From: Dipetalonema caudispina
Taxonomy: Eukaryota > Nematoda > Chromadorea > Rhabditida > Onchocercidae
DNA length: 64,000 bases
Assembly (NCBI GenBank): GCA_013365325.1
Contig: JABVXV010000321.1
Coordinates: 1-64,000 of the forward strand
Direction: 5' to 3'
Shown here: piece by piece, positions 16,305 through 28,878 of the stretch
Layout: each line of letters begins with the position of its first letter
Numbering within the stretch: position 1 is the first letter of the stretch
Notes under the pieces: generated by a model
What the model was told of the DNA's origin: nothing
Database searches by the model: none
What the model saw: only the letters and a program-made list of their open reading frames with translations
Made by a program: the position numbers and the translations under genes

Positions 16305-19300
16305 TTAAAAACCATGAATTTTACAATTCTCCTCCTTGACAATACCAACTCTGCATAAGAAATCCTTAATGTGTTGCCTTTGATCACCGGTAAGTTGAAT
16401 TACTTCACCGTATTCCGGATGATCCACTGTAGTCCCATTACAGTTATATTCCTGGAATTTATCTTATTAAAGCTTAGGAAATTTCCCAGCAAAAAATACT
16501 GCATACTGCTTAATGTATACGTAACATTTGCATGCACATTACAATTTTTTTACTTATTCTGCATATTTAATTAGATAATTTCAGCAAACCATCAGCAATC
16601 CATCCAATCAAATTAAATTATTTTTCAAATGTTTAAATTCTTAGTTTTACTAAAATAGTAATTTAAAAAAGTTGACTAATCCAAGACATTCATGAATCTA
16701 ACTGGAAATTAAGCTCACATGTATTGCACAATTTTTAACGAAAAAAAGACTTATTACTAAAATCAGAGAAAAATTTTCTGAAAATTTCACGGAATCACAA
16801 AAGAAGAATTGGTGGTTACTATTTTTATTAACACTTATTAGGCTGAAGACTTAACTTGTATAGTGCATAAACAATTTGCTGACACATGAGCTTACACCAA
16901 CTGAATCACTCCTCATATTTAACACCTTTCCAGTCACTCAATAAATACTTATTCGAGAATTTGAAATACTGATTTTATGTAACTGAATAAAGGGATGAAA
17001 AAAAAAGATCCCTCTGAAACTTTCACGTGACAAACATTTGTTTTTATAAAGATTAACAGTTTATGTGCCATAAAATGGGAAACACTCCAAAAATTCAAGG
17101 GATAAGAAATCAAAGCTGCTTAGGTTTGCGGAAGCATATAAATTGCAATTCACAATCATAAAAAATTCAGGAAACTGTATCAAGCAAAAAAGAATAAGTA
17201 AACTCTGTTTCCTGATTACTATAGCAGATGACGAAAAACAAGAGAAGCAAAAATGTAGAAAGAAATTATCGTGATCAGAAGAAAAAAGAGCGTAAGGGAG
17301 AAAAGAAAGTCGGTAAAAAATCAGAAAACAGTGCACAATAAAGGTCTTCATTTCAAACTATTAAACAAAGCATTGTAACAAATAGTTTCCCAAAGTCACG
17401 ATAAATCCTGAAATTGGAAATCGGGAAGATTGATGATTTCAACTTTAATTCAGATCCTACTTCAAATATTGGCGAACAGATTGAGAATGAGAATGATAAA
17501 TGGAAACAGAAATTGATAGGAAACAAGCTTGTATGGATGATTAGACACGTAAACAGCAGTTCAAACAACTGTATTGGCCTGAAATATTGACTTCGGATTA
17601 CTTTAGAACTATTTGAAAGATTAAACAAAATGAAAATGAATAATCATTATACTTTTAGATTTGACGCTCAAAACAGTATCGGAAACATAACACTACTAAC
17701 GACACACGACCACAACATAATGATCCTGACGATTGGAAGATAGGAAATGAGCATGGAAAAAATGAGCACAAATTTTGAAACCCAATGAACTGATTAAATA
17801 CTGAACCTTTCGATAGGTTTTCTCATATAGTACAAGATAGTGAGCTTTTTTGACTAAATCGAGATTCGCACCAATCCACAGTTTTGGATTATCATGAAAA
17901 TGATCTGCCTGATCCATGTGATCCGAAAGATGGGAAAAATTGGGCGAACAGTCAAGTGCTGTCACTGTTACATTGAAGCCATGAAAATAGCTATATTGTG
18001 GTAAGGAGAAACAAGGCATCAAATGAACCAATTCGAAATGTTGCTCTTTTGAAAAACGTAACTTTGCATCGTCAATAATCCAATATGTTGCGGAAAAAGG
18101 ACCAACTTGATGAAAAAAACCGAAATATACTGCCAAAGATACATTAACAAAAAGCAATAATCGAATCAAGAAATTATGATACTTTTTCATCGTATGCGAC
18201 ACCCTGCTGTGGAAAAAAATACCAGAGAAAAGACACAACAGCGGTATAATAGGCAACAAAAATCGGTGTTCCTTATGGGCAATCAAGCTATGAATCACGA
18301 TATACAGTGCGGGAACACAGAAAAAAACAAATGGAATAGAACGGTTTTGTAGTGAAATAACTATACCCCAGAATATTGGTATTAGATGTATCGTCAGCAC
18401 AGCAGGTAACCCTTGCGATATGAACCAATGCCAAGGATGTGACCCAAAATGACTACTTCCACCTTCTAAAACATTGAAGCGAATGAAATTCCATGCCGTG
18501 AACGTCAACTTCCCATAAACAATAGAATCCAAAACAGTTACAGAACAAAGAACTGGAAGACAAGATGACAGACAAGTATAAAGCAATTCTATTAATGAAT
18601 TGGATCGCCAAAGATGCCACAGACCAAAAGGAATCCACATTAAGATAGCAGTAGGCCGGATAAGAATAGTTAGCATACCAATCGACATATAGGGCCAACA
18701 GGATTGTTTCAAGTCAGCCTTAGACAATGGATACCATTGAAGGGCGAACAATGTTAACACCGTTTCTAATGTATTTGAAAGAGTACGCGGAGCACAGTAC
18801 CATACAAACCAGCAAGATAAGTAACTCAAAAGAGCATATTTTGCTCCATTAGGTGGTAAAATGCGTTTAGCAAATTTATAATAACAATAATCTGAAAGTG
18901 CAAATAATAACGCATGTAACATACGAGGAGCTTGAATAATGAATAAATTAGAATCAATGGTACACATATGACCCAAGACATATAATACAGCAATAATGAA
19001 TGGATGCAAAACAGAACGAAGTGAAGCTATCCATTCCCAGGACAAATATCCGGTACCATAAACAGCCCAATGAGCTACTTCCACACTTTGGAAAAGTTCA
19101 TCCGGTACAAAATATGTCCGAACCAGAAATACATTCACAATACGTAGGGCAATCAAAGCGTATAGCAGAATAGATTTTGATGGCATGATGTTTCGTATCG
19201 GTATGCGATCCTCACTGCAAAATTCCTTCCTTGTCGCTATTTCACATTTGTTCACACGGAATAATTTTAGGATTAATAAATAATTTAGAACTATTGATAG

Positions 19301-20193
19301 TATTCAATTATTCGATATTGCATGTCTCTTATATGCTTATATACAGAAAAAAGGCAACGAAAAATTTATACAAAGCAAACTGTAGGAAGAAATTAAATGA
19401 TATTCAACAACACATACAGCATGAAAACAATATATTTGTCCCGAAATAATCAAAGAGTGATACAAGCAAAAATCCCGAACCACTCACAATATCTTCTAAC
19501 AGTCAGTAACAGAAATACGGATCTAACTAGTTCTAGAAAATTACAAACGATAAAATCTACTGAATACCAAATGAAAGGATACTAAGATCTATCCAAGATC
19601 TAAAACCAAAAATCATCTGTATTAATTGATACACTAAAAAGCCTGGAATAACGCAGAAAATAACAGCTTTCTAGACTGCTGTACGACAAAGGTATTATAT
19701 TTCAAAAGAAAAAGAATATTTACCTTCTTTAGGTAGCGAACAATCTTTTTCAGATCATATTCAGGTGCAATTCCTTGTACAGTTGTGATGGTTTTACGAC
19801 CAGTTCGCTGCTGAATACGAATATGACAGAAGCCTTGACGGGTACCTTCTTCGTCTTCTAGCTGCTCAAATGCATCTATAAATATGCATGCGAAGAAGTT
19901 ACGGAGATTGGAAAGCATATATGCTAATTTTTATTAGAGAAACGTGCAAGAAAGTGCTAGACTTATTATTGCGTCAGTCATACGTTTGCGACATAAGATT
20001 ACCCTTACTCAGTCATTTTCTTAGCCTCTCTATCTATTAACTTCTTATTTGAGGATCATTAACGAAATTATCAAGTATCTAGCGTTTAATTACACTCAAA
20101 ACAAATGTACAGTAATCCATCCAAATTAAGTCTTCAGAAAAATTCCACACCCTTAGGTTTGTTTAAGTTTTGAATTGATGATGAAGCAGCCAT
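16305..20193 (-). CDS. eif-1: Translation initiation factor eIF1 (SUI1)
   Basis: eIF1 binds the 40S subunit near the P site and enforces AUG selection during scanning. Three exons, 20151-20193, 19724-19875 and 16305-16451, encode 113 residues, the usual eIF1 length. The protein starts MAASSSIQNLNKPK and continues with the SUI1 core FCHIRIQQRTGRKTITTVQG and PEYDLKKIVRYLKK. The last exon gives EYNCNGTTVDHPEYGEVIQL, TGDQRQHIKDFL and ends KIHGF. Exon junctions are phase 1 (completing Asp) and phase 0. Intron 2 is 3,272 bases and contains the complete PIG-B reading frame on the same strand. The exon 1 donor is G|GTGTGG, weaker than the exon 2 donor. A TTTTCAG acceptor 18 bases before the ATG fits spliced-leader addition. 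Confidence 0.95.
17696..19186 (-). CDS. PIGB: GPI mannosyltransferase 3 (PIG-B, GT22 family)
   Basis: PIG-B adds the third mannose, from dolichol-phosphate-mannose, to the GPI core in the ER membrane. The frame is uninterrupted and intronless, 496 residues from MPSKSILLYALIALRIVN; a longer 519-residue start at 19255 is open but crosses a plausible acceptor (AG at 19215-19216), so I prefer the inner ATG. Diagnostic blocks are YFVPDELFQSVEVAHWAVYG near the N-terminus, with VPDE in the place of HPDE, then GYLSWEW, LRSVLHPF, and late in the protein HKEHRFLLPIIPLLCLFSG. Many hydrophobic segments fit a multi-pass ER protein of the human PIG-B type (about 550 residues). It sits entirely within eIF1 intron 2. 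No AATAAA is evident just downstream on the minus strand; an ATTAAA variant lies near 17442. Confidence 0.9.
   Translation of the reverse strand: MPSKSILLYALIALRIVNVFLVRTYFVPDELFQSVEVAHWAVYGTGYLSWEWIASLRSVLHPFIIAVLYVLGHMCTIDSNLFIIQAPRMLHALLFALSDYCYYKFAKRILPPNGAKYALLSYLSCWFVWYCAPRTLSNTLETVLTLFALQWYPLSKADLKQSCWPYMSIGMLTILIRPTAILMWIPFGLWHLWRSNSLIELLYTCLSSCLPVLCSVTVLDSIVYGKLTFTAWNFIRFNVLEGGSSHFGSHPWHWFISQGLPAVLTIHLIPIFWGIVISLQNRSIPFVFFCVPALYIVIHSLIAHKEHRFLLPIIPLLCLFSGIFFHSRVSHTMKKYHNFLIRLLLFVNVSLAVYFGFFHQVGPFSATYWIIDDAKLRFSKEQHFELVHLMPCFSLPQYSYFHGFNVTVTALDCSPNFSHLSDHMDQADHFHDNPKLWIGANLDLVKKAHYLVLYEKTYRKVQYLISSLGFKICAHFFHAHFLSSNRQDHYVVVVCR
19214..19225 (-). promoter_or_regulatory. Splice or trans-splice acceptor of the PIG-B mRNA
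   Basis: On the minus strand the sequence GAATTTTGCAG precedes TGAGGATCGC, 28 bases upstream of the preferred PIG-B ATG. It could accept a spliced leader or an upstream eIF1 exon. The first codon after it, in the phase of eIF1 exon 2, is TGA. Confidence 0.45.
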
Positions 20194-20211
20194 TCGATCT
20201 TTCCTAAATCC

Positions 20212-20220
20212 CTGAAAATT
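20212..20220 (-). promoter_or_regulatory. Probable trans-splice acceptor of eIF1
   Basis: AATTTTCAG on the minus strand directly precedes an 18-base leader and the eIF1 ATG. No upstream coding exon is evident. It matches the nematode acceptor consensus. Confidence 0.5.
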
Positions 20221-20316
20221 TAACACTTATTCTATCAAATTTCAAAAAAACTGGAGAAAGCGAAATTTTTCAAAAACTCGGGTGATACCATTTACTAGTA
20301 TCTCATTTATTATACT

Positions 20317-20350
<34 letters not shown>

Positions 20351-22692
20351 TGTGAGGAAAGTTTATCCATATATACCCTTAGATTTGATGAGGCAGAAAT
20401 ATACTTACTATAAATTAAGTTGTAGTTCAATCCGAATTAACACTTCGAGAATCTGGAACCAAATTCAAACCTGGAAATCACTTTATTCTGCTTTATTTTA
20501 AATTTAGCATGACATGGCTGTCTTGACAAAGTGACTAATTAGATCAAACATTACTACAAAAGTATGGATAACTTCATTCTCTCTCTGCTGATCTTTTCTC
20601 AGGCAAATGAAAATTTAATAAAATAAAAGACATACAAGCAGAATATAGGTCAAATGGAATAGAATATAGATCAAATAAGCAACACATCATGACTAATTTC
20701 TTATATGTCATACTAGTCTTATTCTAAAATAGAAGAAATTCGAGAAACCTCAGAAACCTCACTTCCTCTTTCTATCTTCGGTCTTCAAGAAAGCCAAAAC
20801 AATGATTGATTAGAGATAAGGAAAACAGCAACCTATATTTAAATTAGGAATATCTCTGAGTCACACTATAAGGTCAATTCTTAGAGACAGACTAAAGTTC
20901 GAAATCAAACCAATCTGGAAAAATTTAAACACCAAATTTAACAATTTTAATAAAAAGCAATCAAAACCAATCTGTGCAACATTTCAACTCTCTACCACTC
21001 TTCCTTTCATTCCTCACTTCCTCTTCCATTCAATAAAATGATCTAATTCCTATCAAACATTAATAAAGCAATAACAAAAAAAAAAAAAAGGAAAAATGAA
21101 TCGAACATTCAAATGAAAATTTCACTACATAACAAACCATACTATTTTATCATTTTCCTCAATCTATCATAACATAATCTTTCAATATTCCATCATTTTA
21201 CTATCATTTCCTTTTTCAATACTTTCATCTACTATTGTATCAATAAAATTTAAAACCATCAATGATATTTCTCATCATATTCCATGTTCTCTAATCAATC
21301 CTATCAAACTCCGTTTCTCTTCATTATTATTATATCTGCATTATCTATACAATTTCTTCACTTCCTTCCCAATCTTTAATCACCATACTATCCTAATTTC
21401 ATCTAAAACCATATCGATTGAGAAATGAGAGGAAAAAAAAAAAAAAAAAAGATCATCGTCATTATTTCACGCTATTACGTTTTAGGCCTAAATGTAATAA
21501 GTTCGGATCACGAAATAAGTATGAGAATGATGGAAGAATTATTGTGAAAATTTGAACAGATATTCATTTATATGATATGACTAATTTGAAATTGTAAATT
21601 AATTATTCCAGTTCTAAACAATTAATATATTTGTAATATTATTAGACTGAAAAGAAAAAAAGGAAGACAAAGCTTATTTTATCAAAAAAAAAAAAAATTG
21701 GTGTAAAAATTAAAATGTAATTATATTTGAATATGATTGACTATTTGTTAACAAATTGTTGTTTAATAAATCTTTGTTTATTAATTTTTTCTTTTCTGAA
21801 ATTTTTTTTCATTGCAAAGCCATACGTAACAATCATTAGTATTTTTCATTTTTTTTTTTTTTTTTTTATATTTTTCTTTTTTTTTTTTTTTTTTTTTTCA
21901 ATCAGATCTGTTTCCATTATTTAATGCATTGCATTTTTTTGGTGCATATCTGTACATTAGCCTTTCAAAAGAGCAATTTCCGGATGCTAACCGGATTAGC
22001 CTTTTTGTCTTTATGGATACCGAAATCTCAATTCCACAGCAAAATATATCAAGTTTGTAGGATACAAAACATCGGACTGCTTGAACAATATTTATATTTT
22101 TTATTTAAACAACAATGATTCGAATACTATCTATTAGAAAATTATTTTCCAAATTTTGGATGTGAACAAATTTTAAAAAAGAAAAAACAAAAAGAAGAAC
22201 AAAGTGAAGTATAAGAAGTAAAAAGTAGTGATTAAACAAAATAAATATGGTAGAGGTAAATTGTAAATTCTTTCTGTTTCAAACTATAATTTGTTATAAT
22301 TAATTATAAAAGGATTTAATTTAAGCCTTAACTTGGTAAATTTCTTTTTTCTAGTTTTCAATTGGTGAAAATTTCCAGTTGATAAATTTCTATTTTTAGT
22401 TTGATTCATTATGACAAAAAAAAAAAGAAGAAGAAAAAGAAGGAATTATACGATTTTAAAATTTTGAAAATTCAATATAATTATATAGAAATATCCTTAT
22501 ATTGCAGGATAAAATTTAATACTTACTATGCATTAAGAAATGAAAAATGTTTGAGAAATTTACCAAAATTTTTCGCTTACTTCAGATAATATATAATGCT
22601 TAAGAATAATGTATTAATTGCTATCAATACATTATGCTTATCTAGATATAATTATATCAAGCAATTTATGAATTCAAAAAATCATTATCTAT
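20221..22692. other. Intergenic region 5' of eIF1, no gene seen
   Basis: It contains a TA dinucleotide tract near 20318-20350, T17 and T20 tracts near 21850-21898, A15-A18 tracts near 21077 and 21432, and a pyrimidine-rich plus strand over 20980-21420. Small open frames at 21727-22118 are unsupported. Confidence 0.45.
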
Positions 22693-22846
<154 letters not shown>

Positions 22847-22943
22847 CATCAACAACAACATTATCATCTATCATCAGGAATATTGCTAATCATTGTATCC
22901 CCATTATTATCATCAGGAGCATCATTAACTATGATCAATCATC

Positions 22944-22990
22944 ATTATCACCATCATCATCATCATCATCATCATCATTATTATTATTAT
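22944..22990. repeat. (ATC)n then (ATT)n microsatellite abutting the globin stop
   Basis: ATC units switch to ATT units and end two bases from the globin stop codon (22993-22995). Confidence 0.9.
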
Positions 22991-22992
22991 TG

Positions 22993-25900
22993 TTACAAGA
23001 CGTAGAAAATATGATCACTAGTATTAATGGAAAGTTTTTTATTGCTTGAAAGTCGAATATAGTTGAAACCATCTAATAGTTTACATCCAATATAACGCAT
23101 CATATCAATCCATGCTTCCATACAAGACGGATCAATGTCAACACTTAAAAGATCCGCTACCGCACATACCACTTGACTACAAAATAATCGTACCGTTTCT
23201 TCGTTAAAATATTCCTCCTATAAATTAGTCTTTTTACTTTTTCAAAAATTAATTTTGCTTAATTTTTTTTGATTCTATAAAAGTTTATTTTATTCAATGC
23301 TGTAATATAAAAAACTGAAACAAAATAAAAAATTACCAAAAATAATATCTAAATATGATAGAAAAGAAAATTTCGCGGTTAAAGAAAATTGATATTTCTA
23401 AATTTAATGCTATGAAATTAAATTAAAATGAACCTTACAGATAATGTAGGTCACGTAAAAAAAAACAAAATGTTTAGTGTCTAATATGAAAAGATTTTTT
23501 ATAGAGATGTTCTAAAACAGTTAAATAGTTGATGGTAATTAAAAGCTAAATTTAAAACATATTTATTTTTGATCATCAGATATTAATTATTCATCTGTGA
23601 TTTATTGCAAATCAATTGGAAGAATAAGTTCACTTCAAGATGAAATTAATTGTCATTTAAAAGATATTTATATTTGAAGTATTGAAGCTGAATTTGACTT
23701 GAAAAAATCAATTAAACATAATAATTTCTGCGATAAAAAAAAGATATAGAAATATTGAAATTCAAGAAAGGATTTTGAGTTTAAAAAAAGCATACCGCAA
23801 ATTTGTAATGCCGCTGTCCATAGCGGAAAACTGCTGGAGCAATTTCCGTTTCAAGCTCGTCCACATGACGTACCTGCATAATGAAATGAAAATTGATACT
23901 TTATTTATCCGTAAGCTGACTTTCATCTAAAATAAATTGTTAGGATTGTAAGTTAGACAGAAATTGAATATTTCGGTTTGTTAATTAAACTTTAGCTTTA
24001 AGCTGTGGAAATCATTTTTGAAAGAAAAAAAGAAAAGAAAAAAATTATATAATACCAAACCGCAAGAGATATTAAATTGGCGAATAATCGCATTTGCCGA
24101 AAAATAGAATGTTTTTCGGGTATTAAATCAAGCAAATCATATTCTTCCACATGAAAAGCTCGTTTCAGCAATGGATTTCGTTCGAAAACTCGTCGATAAA
24201 CGAGAAATCCGAAATTTTGATTAGTAAATTCTAATTTTCTAGCTATCTTTTGCCATGATTGTCGAATTAAATCTTGCTGCTAAAAATTATTAAGTAAACA
24301 AAAGAAAAAGGAAAATTATTGGTGAGATAGGAATAATTGAAATTTCAGAATTTTCAAGCACTTTTTGCAGAAAATTTTGCCGCGTTTTAAAAGTTTTGGG
24401 AAAATCCTTTCACAAAATGATAAAGCTAATATATGTAATATAATGGCTGTGAAATTTGTAAAATAGAAAGAAAAGTTTGGGTTAGCTAATTTTTAATCAA
24501 AAAATTCCTTTTGCACGAGAAAGGTTAGTGGTCGTACAATTTCTCATATCAAATACGTTTTGAGGAAATGTAGCGATTTTTATGCTTTTTATATTTGAAA
24601 ATATGGAAAGTAATTATTTACTGACAATTTCTGGGAGGATGCTTTCTTCTGAAGGCATCGAACGGAATGAATATGTTTTCAATTGTTTCAACGGTGACAT
24701 TGATCGTGAACGATCTTTAAGTGGTTTCATCATCACTTCCACGTCGGATACTTGTCCTGATTCAAAACTTCGCATCGTCATGCTACCATGGGTACTGATA
24801 AATTTTAGCCGCTTTTCATTTTGTCCCATTGTTTTTGCTTTATTTCTCGACAAAAATTTCATCTTAAAATTTAAATTTCACATAAATTTTCAAATTATGA
24901 TATGTTAAATATTTGTTAAATGTTAAAAATTTGCAATCATTTTTATTTAATTGAAAAAAAAAATTGAAAATATTAAGAAAAATTATTTATTTGTTAAATA
25001 AAAATTTGCAATCATTTTTATTTAATTGAAAAAAAAATTGAAAATATTAAGAAAAACTGAACTATATGAAAAATATATATTAAAAATATGTAAATCATGC
25101 TTCAACAAGTAATCGAATCGAAGGATTTTAATACTTTTTAATATTCGCTAAATTTCACATCAAATCATCAATTGTTGTCGTATAAAAAAGAAGATAAAAG
25201 TATATAATTAGTGGATAAAATTGTTAGAAAATCTTTAATAATTCAAATTGATTAAAGCAAACAAACCCTTCGTTCACTACTTGGCCCAGGTAAATCGAGG
25301 TGTCGTTGATTCATATTTAAATCATCCAATAGTTGATAATTGGTAATTCCAATATTGTCACCTAATATTGATGGTGTAGTAGCATTTTCAGTTGATATAA
25401 CATCAGGCTTATCACCAATAAACGTTTTAGGTTTATGATAACGTTTCTGAAGTATGTATTGCTAGAAAAAAAGCTGAATAATTTTTAAGATAGCATTCTT
25501 CAATTCTTAAATAAATATTAACATTTAAGCTTATATTCATTAAAAATGTCACGAATATTTTTAGGCATATTAAACTTTTAATGCAGAATATATTCGAATA
25601 TTTAATATTCTCATAGGAAATATACGGTAATATGTAAAATATAAAATTATTAGTAAATTTTTTAAAAAGATACCTACTTACATGCATTTAAATTAAATAC
25701 TAGCTAGGTTTAGCAAAAGAACTTCCTTATTTTATTCTCTTTTTCTTTGCTTGCTTTAAGGCTTTTTGTCACCAAGGTAACATAATATAACTGAAAGGTA
25801 TACTGGAAAAAATTTTTTGAAAAATATCAATCTTGTAAAATATCATCAACATAATAAACGACATTAATAAATACTCTTATTAAATCATAATAATTATTTA

Positions 25901-28878
25901 CCTCATACTTCCAATATCCATGTTTAGTTTAATTGATAATAATAATGATAAATGAGTAAGAGTAAGAGTAATTTAGATTATATCTAAGTAAGTAACTTTC
26001 ACTTCCTTTGATGTAACTTTTCAAATTAAATGCATTACTACGATTAATTGAGTCAATCATGATATGCATTTGCAGTTAAAATAATCATTCATATCTGAAG
26101 TCTTTACTTGCTGTCACTAATAATTAGTCAAAGTTATCAAATGATTAAAATATCTGCGATGTTTTTCTGTCAGTGAAAATTATGATAATTTTAATATTAC
26201 TGGAACTTGAAATAACTTTCAGGATTCGAAACATTCTGATAATATTAATTTTTATTGGGATAATATAACCTGTTGATTAACAAGATAACAAATTTTAATT
26301 TGCAATCATTTCTGTTTGCTCTTTCACAGTCAGCAAAACTACTTTTCCTTTCTTTTTTTTATTGATCGTAATTGGCCAATCATTGTAATATTTAAAAACT
26401 CTGATAATATGCTTTAAATGATTCATTTACTGGTATGTTTTGGAAATACTCAATTATTTTGCGACATTTTCAGTCAACCAGTTAATACAATTAAGTTTCA
26501 TCAATCGTATTCATAATTGAATTGTTAGCATATGCATTAACTCACTTATGAATTTTTATTTATTTTGTTGTGATAGAATTTATGATTTTCTCGATAAAAT
26601 AACATTGATTGAGAAGTGAAAAGTGAAAAATAGTGAATAGTATTGTTATGTAATAATTATACCTGATAATCATGATTATATAGTAGTTATTCGTAATTTT
26701 AATGATGATAAAAGAAGTTATGGATGAGAAAAAAAACTAGAACGAAACTATTCGTTTTATTCCTATTTGAAATTATAAAATTGGCATTTTTCAATTTCGC
26801 AAAAATTTATCAATGCCCATTTACTGTTCAGAAAACGAACAGAAGTTATTAAATCTAACAAAAGCATGTTTGTTTGTTTTTTTTTTTTTTTTTGTTCAAA
26901 CACTGATCAGGAATGATCAAGGTTATCTAATTTTTCATGATAGCTTCTGGATATTGGTTATGATTGTTCACTTTTTCAATATAACTTCCCGAAATTTGTC
27001 AGGGTTATTTAATTTTTCAAAATAAATAATATTTAAAAAAAAAAAAAAATAATTTGCAGGGGATCAGATGTTTCATTAACTAGCTTCTATCGAATCTGTT
27101 CCATAAAAATTTAACGATAATCACAACTGAAACATTCGTCTAATTTTATTCAGCCAATATTTAAAGCATTTTATATTTTGGATCATTTCGAAGATTTTTA
27201 ACAAACACAAAAGAAAAGCATTCATCCCAAATGGATGCAAATTTTGAAAAAAAAAATTTCTATATTTAATCGAAAAATAAACTATAATTGACAGTTAAAT
27301 TAAAATAAAAAACATGCGAATTATTTTCCCTTATTTTCACGAAAAGTATTTAAAGAGAGAAATGACCAGTTAAGATTGATTAATTAAAATTAAGTCCCAA
27401 ATATAATTGGAATTTTTGAACAATGAAAAGAAATTTTCTCGATTATTTGATGACTCATGCTGTTAGCTTTTTTCCCAGTAGAATTAATTAGTAGAAATGA
27501 AGTAATGTAAATTGAAATGATGAATATAAAAAAATAAAATGAGTATAACAGAGCTAAGAATTGTTTCATCATAAGATTTCATGTTTTTCTGAATAATTTT
27601 CCCAATTCTTTTTTATTTTTTCTATATTTTTTTTATTTCACCAAAAATTTTATAATTTAAACGAGACATATATATTTGTTCATTAATGGAAAAGCTACCA
27701 TCTTTTAGGATTAAACAAAAAAAAAAAAAAAAACTTGTCTACATGAGGGATTAAAAAAGTAAATTTCCAATTACACTTTTAAGAAAAAAAAAAAAAAAAA
27801 TTCCGTGGAAAAAAGAATTTTCTAATTAATAAATTGAATAGAAGGATCGTCCGTAGCGTCATAAATAATTTATTTTACTTCAATTCAAACTAACAAATTC
27901 AACTTTCGATTTCACGTTAAAGTAATCCGTTGTTCCTTTTTTTTCTTTTTTAATCTTCCTTTTATCATTCATCGTTCTTTTGTCACTAAAAACTTTATGT
28001 TTTTTTTTTTTTCTTTTTCAGTTTGAAATTTTTAATGTAATTGTTATGTTTTTTAGAAGAACGTGTCAAAAAAAAATATGCAAAATTATTTCAATTGCCA
28101 TATTCAATAAAAATACTCGTCATCGATAAATTAATATTGTTTTAAAAAGAGGAAAGATAAGAATATAACACTTTAAAGCTTGAAATTTAAAAATTAATTA
28201 GAATTTGGAATTAACCGAGAAGAATATGTTATGAGATGGTATGAAATAATCATATATTTTAAGCGTTTCTAAGCAGCATTTAGTACATTTCAAGGATGAT
28301 TTAAAAAAGGAAAGAAAAGCAAAGCAATGAAGTTTTATCGTCGAATTTGCGCAAAATTAAAAACCATATTTTTTTCTGATGTTTTAAATTTGTTTACTTT
28401 TCGTTATCATTTTTTTAAATTAAAGTATCTGAAAATATTATCTGTATACTATACTATTACTGGCATTGTTCTACTAATTGAACTGAAAAAAGAAATTATT
28501 AATCGAATGATTCAATTTATCTCTTTATTTGAACATTGATCTTTAACCAATTTTTGAGAATGAAAAATCAAACAAGCATTTATCGAAATACTGAAAAGTC
28601 TGAAATGAAATGAAATGGAATGAGACAGAATAGAATTTAATAAAGCAAAAATTTAAAAACAAATTTACATTTTTGATACAATTAAATATTGCTTATACTT
28701 ATCTAGCAAGTAATCTATCAAAACTTATTCCGAATCAGGAAAAGTGAAACAAGCAAGCAAACAAACTAACTTGTTGTAATTTTGATGACGATAAAGAAAC
28801 TGATAAACTTTTTATTTTGCTATCACTGGAACTAGCGATAGCCATATGATGACCATGAAATCCATAAGAGTTACCCAT
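22993..28878 (-). CDS. N-myristoylation-type nematode globin
   Basis: Six exons join in phase: 28771-28878, 25267-25461, 24626-24862, 24061-24279, 23796-23873 and 22993-23217, giving 353 residues. The start MGNSYGFHGHHMAIASSSDS has Gly2 and Ser4-type context for N-myristoylation, as reported for C. elegans GLB-26. Residues about 1-180 are a low-complexity, basic and Ser-rich extension. The globin fold follows: QQDLIRQSWQKIARKLEF (A helix), FGFLVYRRVFERNPLLKRAF (B/C), HSIFRQMRLFANLISLAV (E), FRYGQRHYKFA with the proximal His at about residue 275, and ACMEAW-like CMEAWIDMMRYIGCKLLDGF (H). The position aligned to distal E7 is Gln at about 242. Such globins are thought to be redox or gas sensors at membranes rather than oxygen carriers. 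Intron 1 is 3.3 kb. Paralogue identity is not assigned. Confidence 0.85.
24911..25066. repeat. Imperfect tandem duplication, about 78-bp unit, in globin intron 2
   Basis: Two copies share the block AATTTGCAATCATTTTTATT and its A-rich continuation, including AATATTAAGAAAAA, with small indels in poly-A and near the unit start. It lies just upstream of exon 3. Confidence 0.8.

Noticed and set aside
17696..19255. Longer 519-residue PIG-B start
   Set aside because: The extra 23 residues are polar, precede the first membrane segment unusually, and span a plausible TTTTGCAG acceptor; the ATG at 19186 is preferred.
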